From Microthyrium microscopicum (taxonomy: Eukaryota > Ascomycota > Dothideomycetes > Microthyriales > Microthyriaceae): a DNA stretch of 64,000 nucleotides. Location: the NCBI GenBank assembly GCA_010405405.1, contig MU004230.1, forward strand, positions 2,129,744-2,193,743, in the 5' to 3' direction. The notes below the pieces were generated by a model. That model was not told where the DNA came from. It saw only the letters and a program-made list of their open reading frames with translations, and ran no database searches. A program made the position numbers and the translations under genes. This document shows, one piece after another, positions 35,683 through 47,976 of this stretch (the stretch's first letter is position 1; every line of letters begins with the position of its first letter).

Positions 35683-37118
35683 ATGACTGTGTCGTTTCTT
35701 CCCTCGCAATTAGCGACTCTCTCGCAAACACCCCTACCATATACTAGCAATCCAAGGCAGCTATTGTTATCGGATCTACTTCTGGCGCTCTCAAAAGCAG
35801 CATTCATACCCGGGATCATTCTTCCATGGCGCTTTGGATCGGACGCATCACCATGGGATGAGCTTTACCCAAGTCTCGTCAACATCAAGTCAATAATATT
35901 GCATATCATTCTCGTCGTGGCGCAAACTGCATTTCTCATATCACTACCGTTTTTCATCGTCTTTCCAGCCTTTTGGGTTGTTGGATATGTCGCGCTTTTT
36001 CTTCTCTTCAATGCGGCTGTCTGCAAGCTTCTAAACGGCAACCAGCTTACTTTGGAACCAAGCGCCAAAGTCATGGAAAAAATAAACTCGCGAGGATACC
36101 CAAACAATGACCATGAATACTGGATCTTTATGAATGGTGTCGCGGTCGGTAAAGATTGGTTACAGAGCAACATCGACCGGTTGAGCTTGACGTTTGGACG
36201 TAAAGTGCATGGCGTCCACAATCCAACCGACGGAATCATATTTGATCTTATTCAATGCTTGGTGCAGCGAAATTTCACTTACGCGACCAACGACATCCGC
36301 GAGGCATACGTCAGCATCAAAAAGGCATTGTATGAAGAAAACGTCACAAAAGTTGTCTTCATTCTCCATTCCCAAGGCGGTATTGAAGGAGCCCAAATCA
36401 TCGATTGGCTCCTTGATGAAGGTAGCCATTCTCTCCAAGTTCATTCCAATTTTCAATCTGACCCTGTTTAGTTCCTAATGACAACATGCGCCGCCTTGAA
36501 GTCTACACATTCGGCAACGCAGCAAACCATTTCAACAATCCACAACGCCAATCAGCCGACAAGCCAAACCCACTCGCCAAACAAACTCCCGTCATACCGC
36601 TTCCCCGTACGCGTAAGGCGCTAAAGGCAATTGGTCATATCGAGCACTATGCCAACCATGGCGACTTTGTCTCTGAAATCGGCGTCCTGAACTACGCAAA
36701 CGGAAGCACAGCCGTGCGCAACCGCTTCATGGGTCGCCTTTTCGCCAGTGGTCAGGCTGGCCACTTACTGAACCAGCACTATCTGCATCAAATGTTTCCC
36801 CTTGAAAGCGAGTATGGAAAATGCAAGAATAGCAACGAGTTTATGGATGCAGTAGTGGTTGACCGAGATGGTAGCGATGAGGGCAGGGACGATATTGTGG
36901 ACAGTGTGGTAGGGAATGGAGAGGTGACGTTTGTTGGCGATGTAGATAGTCCGATTTCGCCGCAGTCGTTTAGCCCGATGGGCAGTGTGGTGTTGGATAA
37001 GAGCGAGACGGCGTTACTGCCGAAGCCAGTGGTTAAGGTGAAGAATTTGTCTCGATTATGGCTTTATCGAAATGGTGGCTCACCGCCGGATTATATAAAG
37101 AGAGCGGCAACGACTTAG
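35683..37118 (+). CDS. Membrane-associated alpha/beta-hydrolase-like fungal protein
   Basis: Two exons (35683-36421, 36472-37118) give 461 aa; the intron is 50 nt. A strong hydrophobic region at about residues 70-115 (ILHIILVVAQTAFLISL, FFIVFPAFWVVGYVALFLLF) suggests one or two membrane helices. The next part reads 'NDHEYWIFMNGVAVGKDWLQ', 'VHGVHNPTDGIIFDLIQCLVQR' and 'KVVFILHSQGGIEGAQIIDWLLDE'. The HSQGG looks like a lipase nucleophile elbow, with Ser as the candidate nucleophile. After the splice come 'LEVYTFGNAANHF' and 'HIEHYANHGDFVSEIGVL', which could supply the acid and His. This family is common in filamentous fungi and is not characterised as far as I know. Hydrolase activity is inferred from the elbow only. 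Confidence 0.85.
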
Positions 37119-37490
37119 TGGTAGTTGGAGAAGAAACGCAGTAATTCTTCTCATTGTTTGAGGGATAACGCTTTGCATAGCCTATCGAGTTACGACATCT
37201 AATAGAGAATATTTTACACAAAAGATGAAGATTCTAAATTCATAGCTTTCCACGTTGCGGGTATCAGCAGCCGCCCCATATCTTCGAGATCAAATACTTC
37301 AATGGTCTCGCTGGGCGACCAAGTAGTTTGACAACTAGTAAATTAGTCAGGATTGTGCCATATTGTTGTCAGACGAGCCAGTGTTCATATATGCTCTTGA
37401 GATGATATCAGCTGCTGAATTGGCATATATATACACACGCAACCAAGCCAGCAACCCCCGAACTATTCTAAACAGCAATGCAATTCAACT
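37119..37490. other. Convergent 3' flanks
   Basis: A 372-bp tail-to-tail region, AT-rich, with no recognisable element. Confidence 0.4.
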
Positions 37491-39079
37491 TTATTGACCG
37501 GGCGCAACCAATTGTCCTTTCTTACCCGCATCATGATCCCAGCCGCCAGCCAACGGTGTACCTCCATTCTCCTTCGCATAATTCTCCATCCGCGCCTCAA
37601 GTTCTGGCCGGAAATGCCGGATCAAGCCTTGTAACGGCCACGCAAACGCTTCTCCAAGCGCACAAATCGTGTGTCCTTCAACCTGTTTGGTCAACTCCTG
37701 CAGCATATCAATTTCGCGCATGCGGCCCTGGCCCTTCTCGAAACGATCCATGATTTGGTGCGTCCACTTGCTGCCCTCGCGACATGGTGTGCATTGTCCG
37801 CACGATTCGTGGTGGTAGAACTTGGCTAGTCGGGCGATGGAGCGTACTACATCGGCTGATTTGTCCATGACGATTACTGCAGCGGTTCCTAGACCGGACT
37901 GTGAGTCCTTTAGGGCGTCAAAGTCCATGAGTTGGTCTCCGCATATCTTGGCTGGTAGGATAGGTGTTGATGAGCCACCAGGGATGACGGCGAGCAGGTT
38001 GTCCCAACCGCCACGCACGCCACCGCAATGGCGCTCGAGGAGCTCACGCAGTGGGATACTCATCTCCTCCTCGACGGTACATGGGTTGTTGACGTGGCCG
38101 GATATGCAGAAGAGTTTTGTACCAGAGTTGCGCTCGCGACCAAAGCCGGCGAACCAACTACCTCCACGGCGTAAAATAGTCGGAGCGACGGCAATGGTTT
38201 CGACGTTGGCGACGGTGCTGGGGCAACCAAAGAGACCGACAGCAGCAGGGAACGGAGGCTTGAGACGTGGTTTGCCAGGCTTGCCTTCTAAGCTTTCAAT
38301 AAGGGAAGTTTCTTCACCGCAGACATAAGCACCCATGCCACGATGGATATAAACGTCAAAGTCGTAGCCTGATCCGCAAGCATTCTTGCCGATAAGCCCA
38401 GCTTGGTATGCCTCCTGAATAGCCTGTTGAAGTATTGTAGCCTCGTAGTAGAATTCGCCTCGAATATAGATATATGCAGCCGTAGCGTTCATCGCCCGTC
38501 CGGCGACTAAACAGCCTTCAATCAATTTGTGTGGATCTTTGCGCATAATCTCTCGATCTTTGCAGGTGCCAGGCTCGCCCTCATCAGCGTTGACAACGAG
38601 ATACCGTGGCTTAGTGTCCTTGTCCCAGTCTTTAAAGTTCATGAATGACTGTCCCAGCATTAGCACTGCTCACTTCGCCACACGCTAAACATAACATACC
38701 CATTTCAGACCCGATGGAAAACCAGCTCCTCCACGTCCTCTCAGACCAGAAGCCTTCACCTCCGATATAATCTACACACGTCAGCACCATTCAACACAAT
38801 CACTCTCTTATAACGCACCCAATCATGACCCTTCAATATAATCTCCTTCGTCTTATACCAATCACCCACAGCCATAGCAGCCTTAAGCCCAGGATCCCGC
38901 TTGCCATATAAATTCTGAAAAATCCGATCCTCATCCCTCAGCCCGCCATGGCTCTTTGTAGCTGGGGCAGCATCTTGTACAGTGGCGAATGTCCGTATGC
39001 ACTGCCGTTTCGAAAGTGTGGACGCAACGCCCGAGGCAACGCTGGCAAAAGTCTTTGTGGATGCGCGTGAGGACAGCAT
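37491..39079 (-). CDS. nuo-51: NADH:ubiquinone oxidoreductase 51-kDa subunit (complex I, NDUFV1)
   Basis: Three exons (39079-38819, 38771-38700, 38648-37491) give 496 aa. The introns are 47 and 51 nt. The N-terminus ([17 protein letters not shown]...[11 protein letters not shown]) is a mitochondrial presequence. '[16 protein letters not shown]' is the NADH-binding glycine-rich loop, and '[17 protein letters not shown]' is part of the FMN site. '[12 protein letters not shown]', together with the Cys in '[14 protein letters not shown]', binds the N3 [4Fe-4S] cluster. This subunit is where NADH donates electrons in complex I of the inner membrane matrix arm. All key residues are present. Confidence 0.98.
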
Positions 39080-39917
39080 TTTTGTACGTATGGTGCCAAT
39101 TGGCCGCCCGGAGGGCTTCAGTAGGCGGATTGAGCGGTGGGTGGGCAGATTGTGCTGTTGGTAGGTTCACGGATAATGATGGTTATGATATTGGACGTTG
39201 GGGGAGCTTTGTCCAACCAGATGGCGTTGAACGGTAATGAGGCGATAAGGCAGCAAGGCTTGGATTCTGGGATCATCATCGATTTTGTTGCAGGCACGTG
39301 ATCTCAGATGTCTCAATGTTTACAAAATTGAGAGCAAACAGATTTTGTATTTATTTATTCGAAACGATGTTATATTGAAAGAATTTATGCAGCAGAAAGC
39401 TTGAGGAGCTTTTGCTTCACATAAGGTTGTGCGGTGAATCAGTGACTGCATCATTCAAAGTCAAGACCACAGAAACGATATAAAATCAAGCATGCATTCA
39501 TCAAGTTTTTGCCGTCTAAAGCCTAATGGAGTCAAGGTATCAACCGCTATGAGTCGTACAGAGTTCGTAAAAGAACGCAAAAGCATACCCAGTCTATCGC
39601 TATCATACAAACAATTCTTTTTCCAAGACACCATGGTGTCCTATTCCAATGCTGTAACAAACAAAATGCTCGCAATAGACCGCCACGAGAACAAGAGACT
39701 GAGGTAATGAGGCCGTAGTGTTGATAATAACGAGCTCGGCCTTGTCCAATGTAGTTGTTCCAAACAGTCTTCAGTGTTGCCGCTTGCTGATGAGTTGGTT
39801 GTTGCTGCAGTGTGTACTTGTGCCGCTTTCGTACTCTAGGATCCATGTCAATGACTTCGAAACCTAGAAAATAGGACAAGCTATCGACCGAGTACTCCAA
39901 GCGAAATGAGCGACAGA
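39080..39917. other. Intergenic between nuo-51 promoter and ITC1 3' end
   Basis: An AT-rich spacer between two same-strand genes. No gene, RNA or repeat was recognised. Confidence 0.4.
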
Positions 39918-42900
39918 TCAACGACCTCGACCACGAACACGTTTGGTCGGCCGACCGCGCGTAACCTTGACAGCAACGACAACCTCCTCCTCAACCGCCT
40001 TTACTGCCTTCTTTCCCACTGCCTTCTTCTCCACCGGCTTCGCCTTCTTCTCAACAACCTTTGGCTCCACCGTCTTCTTTTGCGGAACCTTCTTCTCCGG
40101 CGCCTTCTTTTCCGGCGCCTTCTTCTCGGGTTCTTTCTTCTCCTTCGCACGAGTCTTCTCCGGCACCTTAGCCACCACTTTCGCAACCGCCGCCGGTTTA
40201 CGACCCAGCTTCTTCTTCACACCCTCCGAGTGTTTCATGCCCTGCTGCTCGAGAGCCATCGAGTTAGTCCAGCGCATACACTTCCAACCCGTCGACGTGA
40301 CATCAGCATAGTTCTTGGTGCGCGTTGACACACGCGTGACCACCTTGACACTCTCGTCCGAGACAGATTCATCATCAGCCAACTGTTTCTTGAGCTTATC
40401 CATACACTCGACAATCATCTCGCGCCAAGTAGTAAGGTCTTTCTTCAGCATCTTCTCGCGTTTACCGCGCTCGTCGAGCCACGCAATGAGGCGATCGATT
40501 TGCTCAGGTGTGTCGTAGAAGCCCCAATGATCGCCGTCCTTGAGCGGTGTATTGCCTTCTTCCTTCTCACGGCGTTCAGTGATGCTCATGCCGTGCGCTG
40601 CTTGGTAGGCAATGTCCTGCTCCGGAGTGACTTCGAATATGCCTTGGAGGTCTAGCGAGTATGGACCTTGAACCCAGAGCCGTGCGTTGGCGTAGCCGTA
40701 GTCACCGGTGCTGCTGGAAGGCACACCACCGAATGGCATGCCGTTGCGCTCATACCAGTAGTAGCGGTTACAGAAGCGATCCTTGCCTAAGCTTATGGTA
40801 CGCTGACAGTTAGTCTCGCGCATGTCGTTGCTAAGGTCGGCTATCTTGTCTTCTGCGTCCTTGATGCGCTTATTGACAGACTCAATCTTGCGCTCCACCT
40901 GTTCCAGAAGCTTCTCGTTCTTCGTGAGTTTGACTTTAGGTGATTTTGGACGTTTGGCTTTGGGCTCGGAAACGCCATTGACATCCAGTTTGCGTTTACG
41001 GAGAATTACTCGTGAAACTGGGGCTGGGGCAGATTCCTCATCCTCATCCTCATCCGCATTCGAGCTGTTCTCATTAGCTGAAGTGGCGTCAACCATTTCA
41101 GTATCCTCAGCTTCGGTAGCTGGTCGAGATGCGGCTTCTGCATTGGCGGCTTCTTTTTCTGCGGCCTCCTTTTCTGCAGCCTCTTTGGCTTTTTGCTCCG
41201 GAGTCTTCTCATCTTCGATGGCTGCTAGAATCGTTTTGCGCTCATCGACGAGGCTTGTAAGTGTCTCGATCCTAGCTTTGTTAGTAGGCGATATGGCAGA
41301 TGATGTGATCAACTTACTCCTCCTTGCGCTGTTTTTGTTTCTCGGCCTTCTTCTTGCGCAGATCAGTCAGGTCAGCAGCCATACGATCAAGATGATCTCT
41401 GAATGGTTGGCAACTATAAGTCATGCCAATAAGAATTGTCAAGATCTTGATGCGTAAATTCACATCCAGCAATGCGTACTTCTCAATGACTGTCTCGTCC
41501 GTGGGATCCTCATCCGGAGGTAATAGTTGGCCCAAGATCTCGTCGCAGCGTTCAGCTTGACGACCACCATTCAATGAGATTTGATAGAGCAGACCAGCGA
41601 TGATAGGTTGCCACATGTTGTTACGGAACTCTCGGCTCGCGCATCGTGGCTGCCATGGATTGTCATGCTGAAAGTCCTCGCCGTGATGAGTCAGAGCGAC
41701 AGGTGTAGGTTCACGGTTTTTAGCCATCTCAACAGCTTCTGCCTCTTTGAGGCTGCGGCGAGTTGTTCGACGTGGTGGTGATGGTTCCGGAGTTGCTTCT
41801 TCCTCTTCCTCTGATTCTTCTTCTGATTCCTCATCGGATGATTCTTCCTTGAGCGCGGGCAGACGAATCAATAGCTTTCCCTCATCGTCGACAAACAACT
41901 TGAGAATGGCGCAATGCATTTCGCTTAGTAGCTCGCATTCCATATCTTCCGAAGACCATCGTAATGCTTCGACAAAGTCGTCGAATGTGAAGGAATCCAG
42001 AACGAAGATCTCGTTGTGGACATTGAGAGTGTTCCAAACTTCCAGCAGGGAACCGACAGAGCTTTCCTCAAATTTTCCAGTCAGACAGTTCTCATCATGC
42101 TCAGCAACAGCTATGGATGAGTCCGTAAGAAAGTTAAGATCTGGACGAGAAAAGTCTTGGTTTTTGACTGGCACGTCGAGGTCTTCGGTGGGATACTTGA
42201 TAGGTGGTGCTATGGGTGCGCTATCCTTCTTATGAATAGGCATCATGATGGTAGTAGGCATGGCCGGGCCATTGGGAAAGTCTGGGTGATGACCATTGGT
42301 GATCATTACAGGCTGCATTTGACCATTTGCATCTGGTGCATAGTGAGACATTCGAAAATCCATTGGTTGTTGACCCATCTGAATGTGGTAGTAGTGTTGT
42401 TGGTTCGGATCATTCGCATAATCGAGTGGCCCACTCTGAATGAATCGATTTTTGGGTTTGCGGCCTGGTTTGCTCTGCCATACTGGCTGCATCTCACCAC
42501 CAGCAGGTCCCATGGGAATCAGGGGAACCATGATTCCGTTTTTCTTGCTACCAGGATATTGACGGAATTCGGTGATGACGCCCATGGACTGACCCGCTGC
42601 TTTTTGTTGATTTGCCATAAGCTTCTTCTGATGAGCTTGAGCTTTGCGCTTGTCGAGCACAGCACTGTGTTGAAGTTCTGCAGGAATAGTAGTTGGCAGA
42701 CCAATACTGCTAGCCAGGCTGTCCTTGACACACCATGGAGAGCCATGCCAGGTTTCTTTCGTGAGACTATTCCTTAAGAATTGTTGAATGAGATTTTTGC
42801 TGAAAGTACCTCGAGTACGTTTGATGTTGGAACCATCAACAGATATGTCTTTGGAGCCGTCGACTGGAGTCATAGTGTATTGGGGGTTACCATCACCGCG

Positions 42901-43717
42901 AATGAGCTTTTCACGTATCTTGCCTTCCAATTTCTCGCCATTGTCGAGAATGACATCAACTTGTTCGCCTGGAAAGTAGTCGTTCTTGAATTTCTGCGAT
43001 ATGTTAAAACTGACAAGCTACATCATCAAGTTTAGTACTAACGTCATGAACAATGGTCACTATAGAAATTAGTAAAAGTAACAACAGGCGAGTAGAATAT
43101 TTCAAGCTTACCTATTTGCATCAGTCGTTGCTCAACTCTATGGTGTACCTCCTTGAGAACAGGCGTATGCAGAGCTTCAGGAAATGCTGACTTGAGTTCG
43201 CGACTATGATTGACCTGGCATTTATTGGTTAGACGTGACGGACAATGCAGTATTGCTTCATACCTCGGTTTCGAGAGCTTCGAAATAAGAGAGACCTGTT
43301 CGTCCAGTAATCTCATTTGTAAAGTTCTTCTTGTTGGAAGTTAGTATGCTTGGTCGCTCATCAGTAGGGTTTCAAAGCACGCACTCGTTTGTAGAAGTCA
43401 ATTCTAGATTTTGATGTTAGTGTAATGAATCTTGAAGTAGTTCATTATCTTACCGCTTGAGGTAGTCATCGTAATTGGTGAAGATCTCACCAGTCTTCTC
43501 GATTTCCCAGAGCTATCAATAGTGTAAGCGCATGCCCGATATCAACGTCTTAGAGAATGAAAGCGTACCTCAGAGTTCAAGTCTAGGCCATCAGGAGCTG
43601 GCATGTACTCGATCGCCTTACGTTTGAATGTAACCTGGGACACATGTGTTAGTTCTCTCTTTGAACGTGTTATATATGGCTTGTCAAGTCTCATTGATCA
43701 AGTCTAGGACTTACCAT
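39918..43717 (-). CDS. ITC1: ISW2 chromatin-remodelling complex subunit ITC1 (WAC-DDT-WHIM)
   Basis: Nine exons: 43717-43715 (ATG only), 43634-43569, 43512-43454, 43403-43385 (19 nt), 43329-43264, 43214-43112, 43059-43043 (17 nt), 42993-41318 and 41271-39918. They give 1120 aa. The WAC domain (residues 1 to about 125) reads VTFKRKAIEYMP...LWEIEKTGEIFTNYDDYL...'FTNEITGRTGLSYFEALETE'. The DDT domain is at about 425-485 and the WHIM region at about 560-670, with later WHIM pieces ('ISLGKDRFCNRYYWYERNGMPFGG'). The C-terminus is Lys-rich with PEKKAPEKK repeats and ends RGRPTKRVRGRGR, AT-hook-like. ITC1 partners the Isw2 ATPase to space nucleosomes and repress genes. The last intron has a CCTACTAAC branch site. 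The acceptor before exon 5 could shift by one codon. Confidence 0.93.
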
Positions 43718-45704
43718 GGCTTCGAGAGTTGTCCTAAAGACTTTGTGGTTGTTGAAGAATTGTGCGAACTGAAGAGAGGCGTGGAGAGGATATAGTTTTG
43801 CAAAAGGCAGAGGTGGACAGTACGGTGATGCCTTGTAGTTAGCCCACGATCCCGTGGTGGCTTAAAGAGGGGCCTGATGTAGTATGGTCTGACAGATTGA
43901 GGCAGGAAAGGTCGAAGGTGTAGAAAGGTGGAATCCCAAGGAGTAGCTCAAGGTGTATCCAAGCTCCTTCGTGGCAGATGGAGATAATAATTCCAATCCC
44001 CAGTCCCTTGAAGTATTCCGACCTCTACGCGTCCTAAACTCGCCCTTCAAGCTTCTTTGAAAGCTCTCAAGCGCTGAAACACGCGTCCCTGATCTTGTTC
44101 ACGCGTCCTGTTGATCTTTGTATGGTATGGGTTCAATAGTTGTTGGCGCAAACGGTTCGAGGGTCGGAGAATGGTCGCATGACGGATGAGAGGGTGTTGA
44201 GAGGATGTGGTAGCTGCTGGTGGTGACGGAAAGTTGATCAGAGAGTGGAGGAGTGGTTACAGATTGTTGGTGGGCAAAAGCACTTGGGCAAGACACACAA
44301 AGTTCACAGTTCCAGGATGGGACAAGCCCCGATGGGGTAAGGTGCACATTTCACGCATATCGATCCTCGTCGGCTTGTGCTTTGCATGGCTTTGGTGGTA
44401 TTTCAGCCTCGTCCGCAGCCTTATAATGGTCCAACATGGTCTATACAACTTTCATTTAAGGCCTCAGTTGATTGTTCTTTCATTTGGCTAGCTATTTGGA
44501 TTTATTTGGCGGACTTTGGACTTTTGTATGTGGTCTTAAATGAGCGCGCGAATGGAATGGTAGCTTGGGGGTGCTTCATCCGCGAACAGACCGTTTGATT
44601 GGTTAGGGTGCCGTGGGTTTTGAGAGTGGAACATTTTGTTGACCTCATGGCCGCCGAGAATCTTCTCATCAGTCGCAATAGACCACATCTGGTGTAGAAT
44701 GGGTTGAAACCGTCCCAGAAAGTCAGTAACACCCAGCAAACTTGTTAAATCTCTTTCGACAGTGATTCAGGGGCTTGGTGGTTGTTTATACCCCTGAAAG
44801 TCACGTATTGCTGCTCTGGAGAGACTCTGCTCTACCAATTTGTCACTGAACATTTTCGCACGCTTCTATGCGCTGTAAATCTGGCAGTCGATGGTTATAT
44901 CCAATGTAGAGCAAGAACATGACTATCTGATCATTGCTTAATGGTAAATGTATAGATTGTTTACCTCTCGTGTAGTAAGGGGTGGATTTTGATACCATAC
45001 ATCACGAATGAGGTGCTCTTATATCCACCTCCAGAGCCTCCGCAAACGTGAAGAATGCGATATGCCCATTACAAATTCCAAATTGGATTCGTGCCTGTGA
45101 GCATATCATCTTGGAATCTGCCAATGGCCGTTCGTTTTCAGTAATATGCGAATCGTCGTTTGCTTCGCGCTCTACATGGCGTCACGACAAAATCATGAAA
45201 GCGAAAATGTCACATCTGAAAGCCTCGAAGTAAGGATGACCATCTCCTTTGTTTTCTATGCTAGGTCTCTCTGCTACTAGATATCGATACAGATACATAC
45301 AATCAACAACCGTCAAGAGCTAGCCAGCTCATCAACCCCCATACCAAAATGTTAGTCAATGAGCAATGCTATAATCCGGACCAGACTTTTGCAAATCAAG
45401 AATTCCGTCAAGCGCCGTCCACCTTTCCGAGCCTCGAAAAGACTTTTTGCGATCCGGTTTCCAAGCTCCAAAATCTTGGGGAAACAGTTGCCTGATTCCC
45501 CCAATCCGAATTGCGCCAATTTTTTCGCAGGTAAGCAAGTAAACACAGTAAGTCCAAGTAGTGTTTACACAGAAAATGACATGTCCAATGTGAGGTTAGA
45601 TAAATCTGGAATGAAAGTTGATGTTTGTGTTTTTTGTCGGAACCAAAGCATGTTGTCAGTGAATAGGGGATGCAAGATGGTCACAGGAAAGCTTGTCGAT
45701 AGGC
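43718..45704. other. Long intergenic region upstream of ITC1
   Basis: Two kb without a convincing gene. It includes an ATG-less frame open into the ITC1 start (43718-43860), three ACGCGTCC sites (44027-44108) and CT-rich leader-like sequence. A plus-strand frame at 45359-45733 starts with ATG but overlaps the next gene's 3' end antisense and has no known domain. Confidence 0.4.
44027..44108. promoter_or_regulatory. Cluster of three MluI cell-cycle-box-like sites (ACGCGTCC)
   Basis: The octamer ACGCGTCC occurs at 44027-44034, 44081-44088 and 44101-44108, about 310-390 bp upstream of the ITC1 start. The core ACGCGT is the known binding site of the fungal MBF complex (Mbp1/Swi6 family), which drives G1/S transcription. 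The match is seen in sequence; the link to ITC1 control is inference. Confidence 0.45.
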
Positions 45705-46866
45705 CTAGGCTTCAGTCTTCACCTCAGTCTTGACTTCGGTCTTGACGTCGGAGGCGGCCTCGGGAGCAGCGTTCTCACCATCCTCAGGTGCGTTGATGTC
45801 ATCGTCTTCCTTTCCAGGTGAGTCGATGGCAACCTTGACGGCAATTTCGCGGCCTTCGATGACTTTGCCGTTCATCTCGGAGCAGGCCTTCTGTTGGAGT
45901 TCCTCGGACGCGAGAGTGACAAAGCCAAATCCACGACCCTTGCGAGCCTCACCACGAGCCTGGAGCTTCTTGACCATAAAGCGGGGAATTGGGCGGAGAG
46001 CAATCTTAGCAGAAGATGGGGAATATTCCTTAAATAATTCCATCAGCTAGAAGAACTGTTAGCACAGAATTGGTAAGTAACGACGTGTCACTTTACCTTC
46101 TCTTCGCGAAGATCGTATGGCAGATTGGCGACCATGACTTTGGTCTTTGAAGGGATGCCGTCCTCGGGAGGTCCACGCTGCTTACGGGGAGCACGTGTCT
46201 TGTCCTTGGAGTCTGGAGAAGTAGCATCGCCAGTGGTTGTTCCGGCAGCAACTTCAGCGGCTCCTGATTCCGCAGTGTCTTCGCCCTTGACTCCGTTCTC
46301 ACCGTCCTTGGTACCCTGGGAGATGATCAGCACAACGCCACAAACATTTGAGGGGGGTGCCTTACAGTACGACCACCACGGTTGGCACGTCCTCCACGTC
46401 CACCACGACCGCGACCACGACCACGGTTGGATCCACGACGGCGGGTTTCGTTGCCGCTGGCTCCTTCGCCGCCACTGACAGCGCCTTCGCCCTGTGCCTC
46501 TGGCTTGCGGGCAAGCTGGATGGAAACCTTACGGTCCAAAATGGCTTGACCGTTTAGCTCAGCGATGGCACGCTCGGCTTCGGTAGGGGTGGAGAGATCG
46601 ACAAAGGCATATCCAACGGGACGGTTGGTACGGGGATTGGTTGGAATTGAGACAGCCTCGCTGGAGTATGTTAGACAAAAAAATATCAAACGTCGAGAAA
46701 AGACCTACACAAGGAAATCCTTGAAGAAGGTGCGGAGTTCAGCTTCAGAGGTGGAATAGGCAAGGTTCCCGATGTAGAGACGACGGGAAAGCTCTGTAGC
46801 GCTTGGTTGAGCAGAGGTGCCTTCGGCAGGGACGGCGGCCTGGGTTGGCTCGTTTGTAGCGGACAT
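45705..46866 (-). CDS. Two-RRM RNA-binding protein with RGG linker
   Basis: Four exons (46866-46709, 46660-46366, 46315-46097, 46046-45705) give 337 aa. The introns are 48, 50 and 50 nt. RRM1 is at about residues 28-105, with RNP2 'RLYIGNLAYSTSE' and RNP1 'PVGYAFVDL'. A linker with an RGG-type run (NRGRGRGRGGRGGRANRGG) follows. RRM2 is at about 205-290, with 'KVMVANLPYDL' and 'KGRGFGFVTL'. The acidic C-terminus ends in a short tandem repeat, VKTEVKTEVKTEA. The architecture suits a nuclear or mRNP protein, but the exact orthologue is not clear. The first intron uses GTAGGT as donor, forced by an in-frame TAG in the unspliced reading. Confidence 0.9.
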
Positions 46867-47976
46867 TTTGCTTGCTGGAAGTTTTTTTTTGTTTGTGGGA
46901 CACGAGTGTGAGATGGAGATTGGAAAGACTTGTGAGAATACAAGTCTTAAGCCGTGTGTGTATTGAGGAAACTTTGTCCTGTAGAACGGTGTCTGAGGAG
47001 GTGTTTGAGTTGGTTTGGCAGACGAGCGCAAAGACCAGAGGATTGGCGGTAAGTTGGCCGAAGGTAGAAGCGGGTGGCTAAGTGCCCGAGATGCAGAGAG
47101 AGAATTTGGTTGTTAAGGGATTTGATCAAGAGTTTGGATGGAGTTGATGTAAAGGATTAGGAGGAGAAGCAGAAGGCGACTTTTTATGAACCAGACTGGA
47201 CTTGTCTTCCATTTTCCGCCTGGCAGTCACGATCCGTGCGTGAATCAGCCTGGACTGGGCCTAGCGTTACCGCACTTACCAATAAAGTGTCTAGCGCGAG
47301 GCAGCAGCATGTCAGGTACGTGCCTGTTATGGCCCAAAGAAGGCAAGCTCAACGCTCGTCGTAGCCTTACTGGGTATTGGGTGGTGTTTACTGGTATTTA
47401 TAACATGTTTTATTTACTGGTGGCGGTAACACCAACTGCTTCACTACCTATATAAACTACTTTCTACTCCGCATACATATATTTTCCCAGCGTGGAGATA
47501 TCTATTTTGTTCGAGCGCAAGAAGACTTGGAAAGGAGCAGGGCAAACACTCCCTATGTTTTGTACTTGATATTTGCCACATGTCGTCAAACTCCCAAACT
47601 CCTTAAGCAGGTGGCGATCGCTCCCACCAGTCACAACCAATCGAAGCATGCAGTCAAGCAGTCTTGCTAAAATTCTTTTATCGCTCTTTTCTTCTGGTTA
47701 TGTCGAGGCGGTAAACACGCCGCATTCTTCTTTCCATCTTCCACTCACCGCCTTCTCTCAACTCTCCAATATCTTGCCCAGCAACCAATGTATGCTTGCT
47801 GCATTCCCAGCTTGTTAATGACCTCGTGCAACCTCATCCCCGGTGTGCATGACTCTTCGCTGCCAAGAACTGCCCGCGTCAAATTATCGTTGTCGGCGGT
47901 CGCATTGCGACCATCAAGTTCTCTATCACCACTTGTAGATTAACCAAGGGCGCCCTTTAGGTACTTGGCTCCGGCC
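46867..47976. promoter_or_regulatory. Divergent region between RRM gene and TAH18
   Basis: These 1.1 kb separate the two head-to-head genes. A leader rich in TTG and CT repeats lies next to the RRM gene. No gene is seen inside. Confidence 0.4.

Noticed and set aside
45359-45733. Plus-strand 124-aa frame starting with ATG
   Set aside because: Overlaps the 3' end of the RRM gene antisense, has no recognised motif, and contains an internal donor/acceptor-like pair; evidence too weak for a gene.
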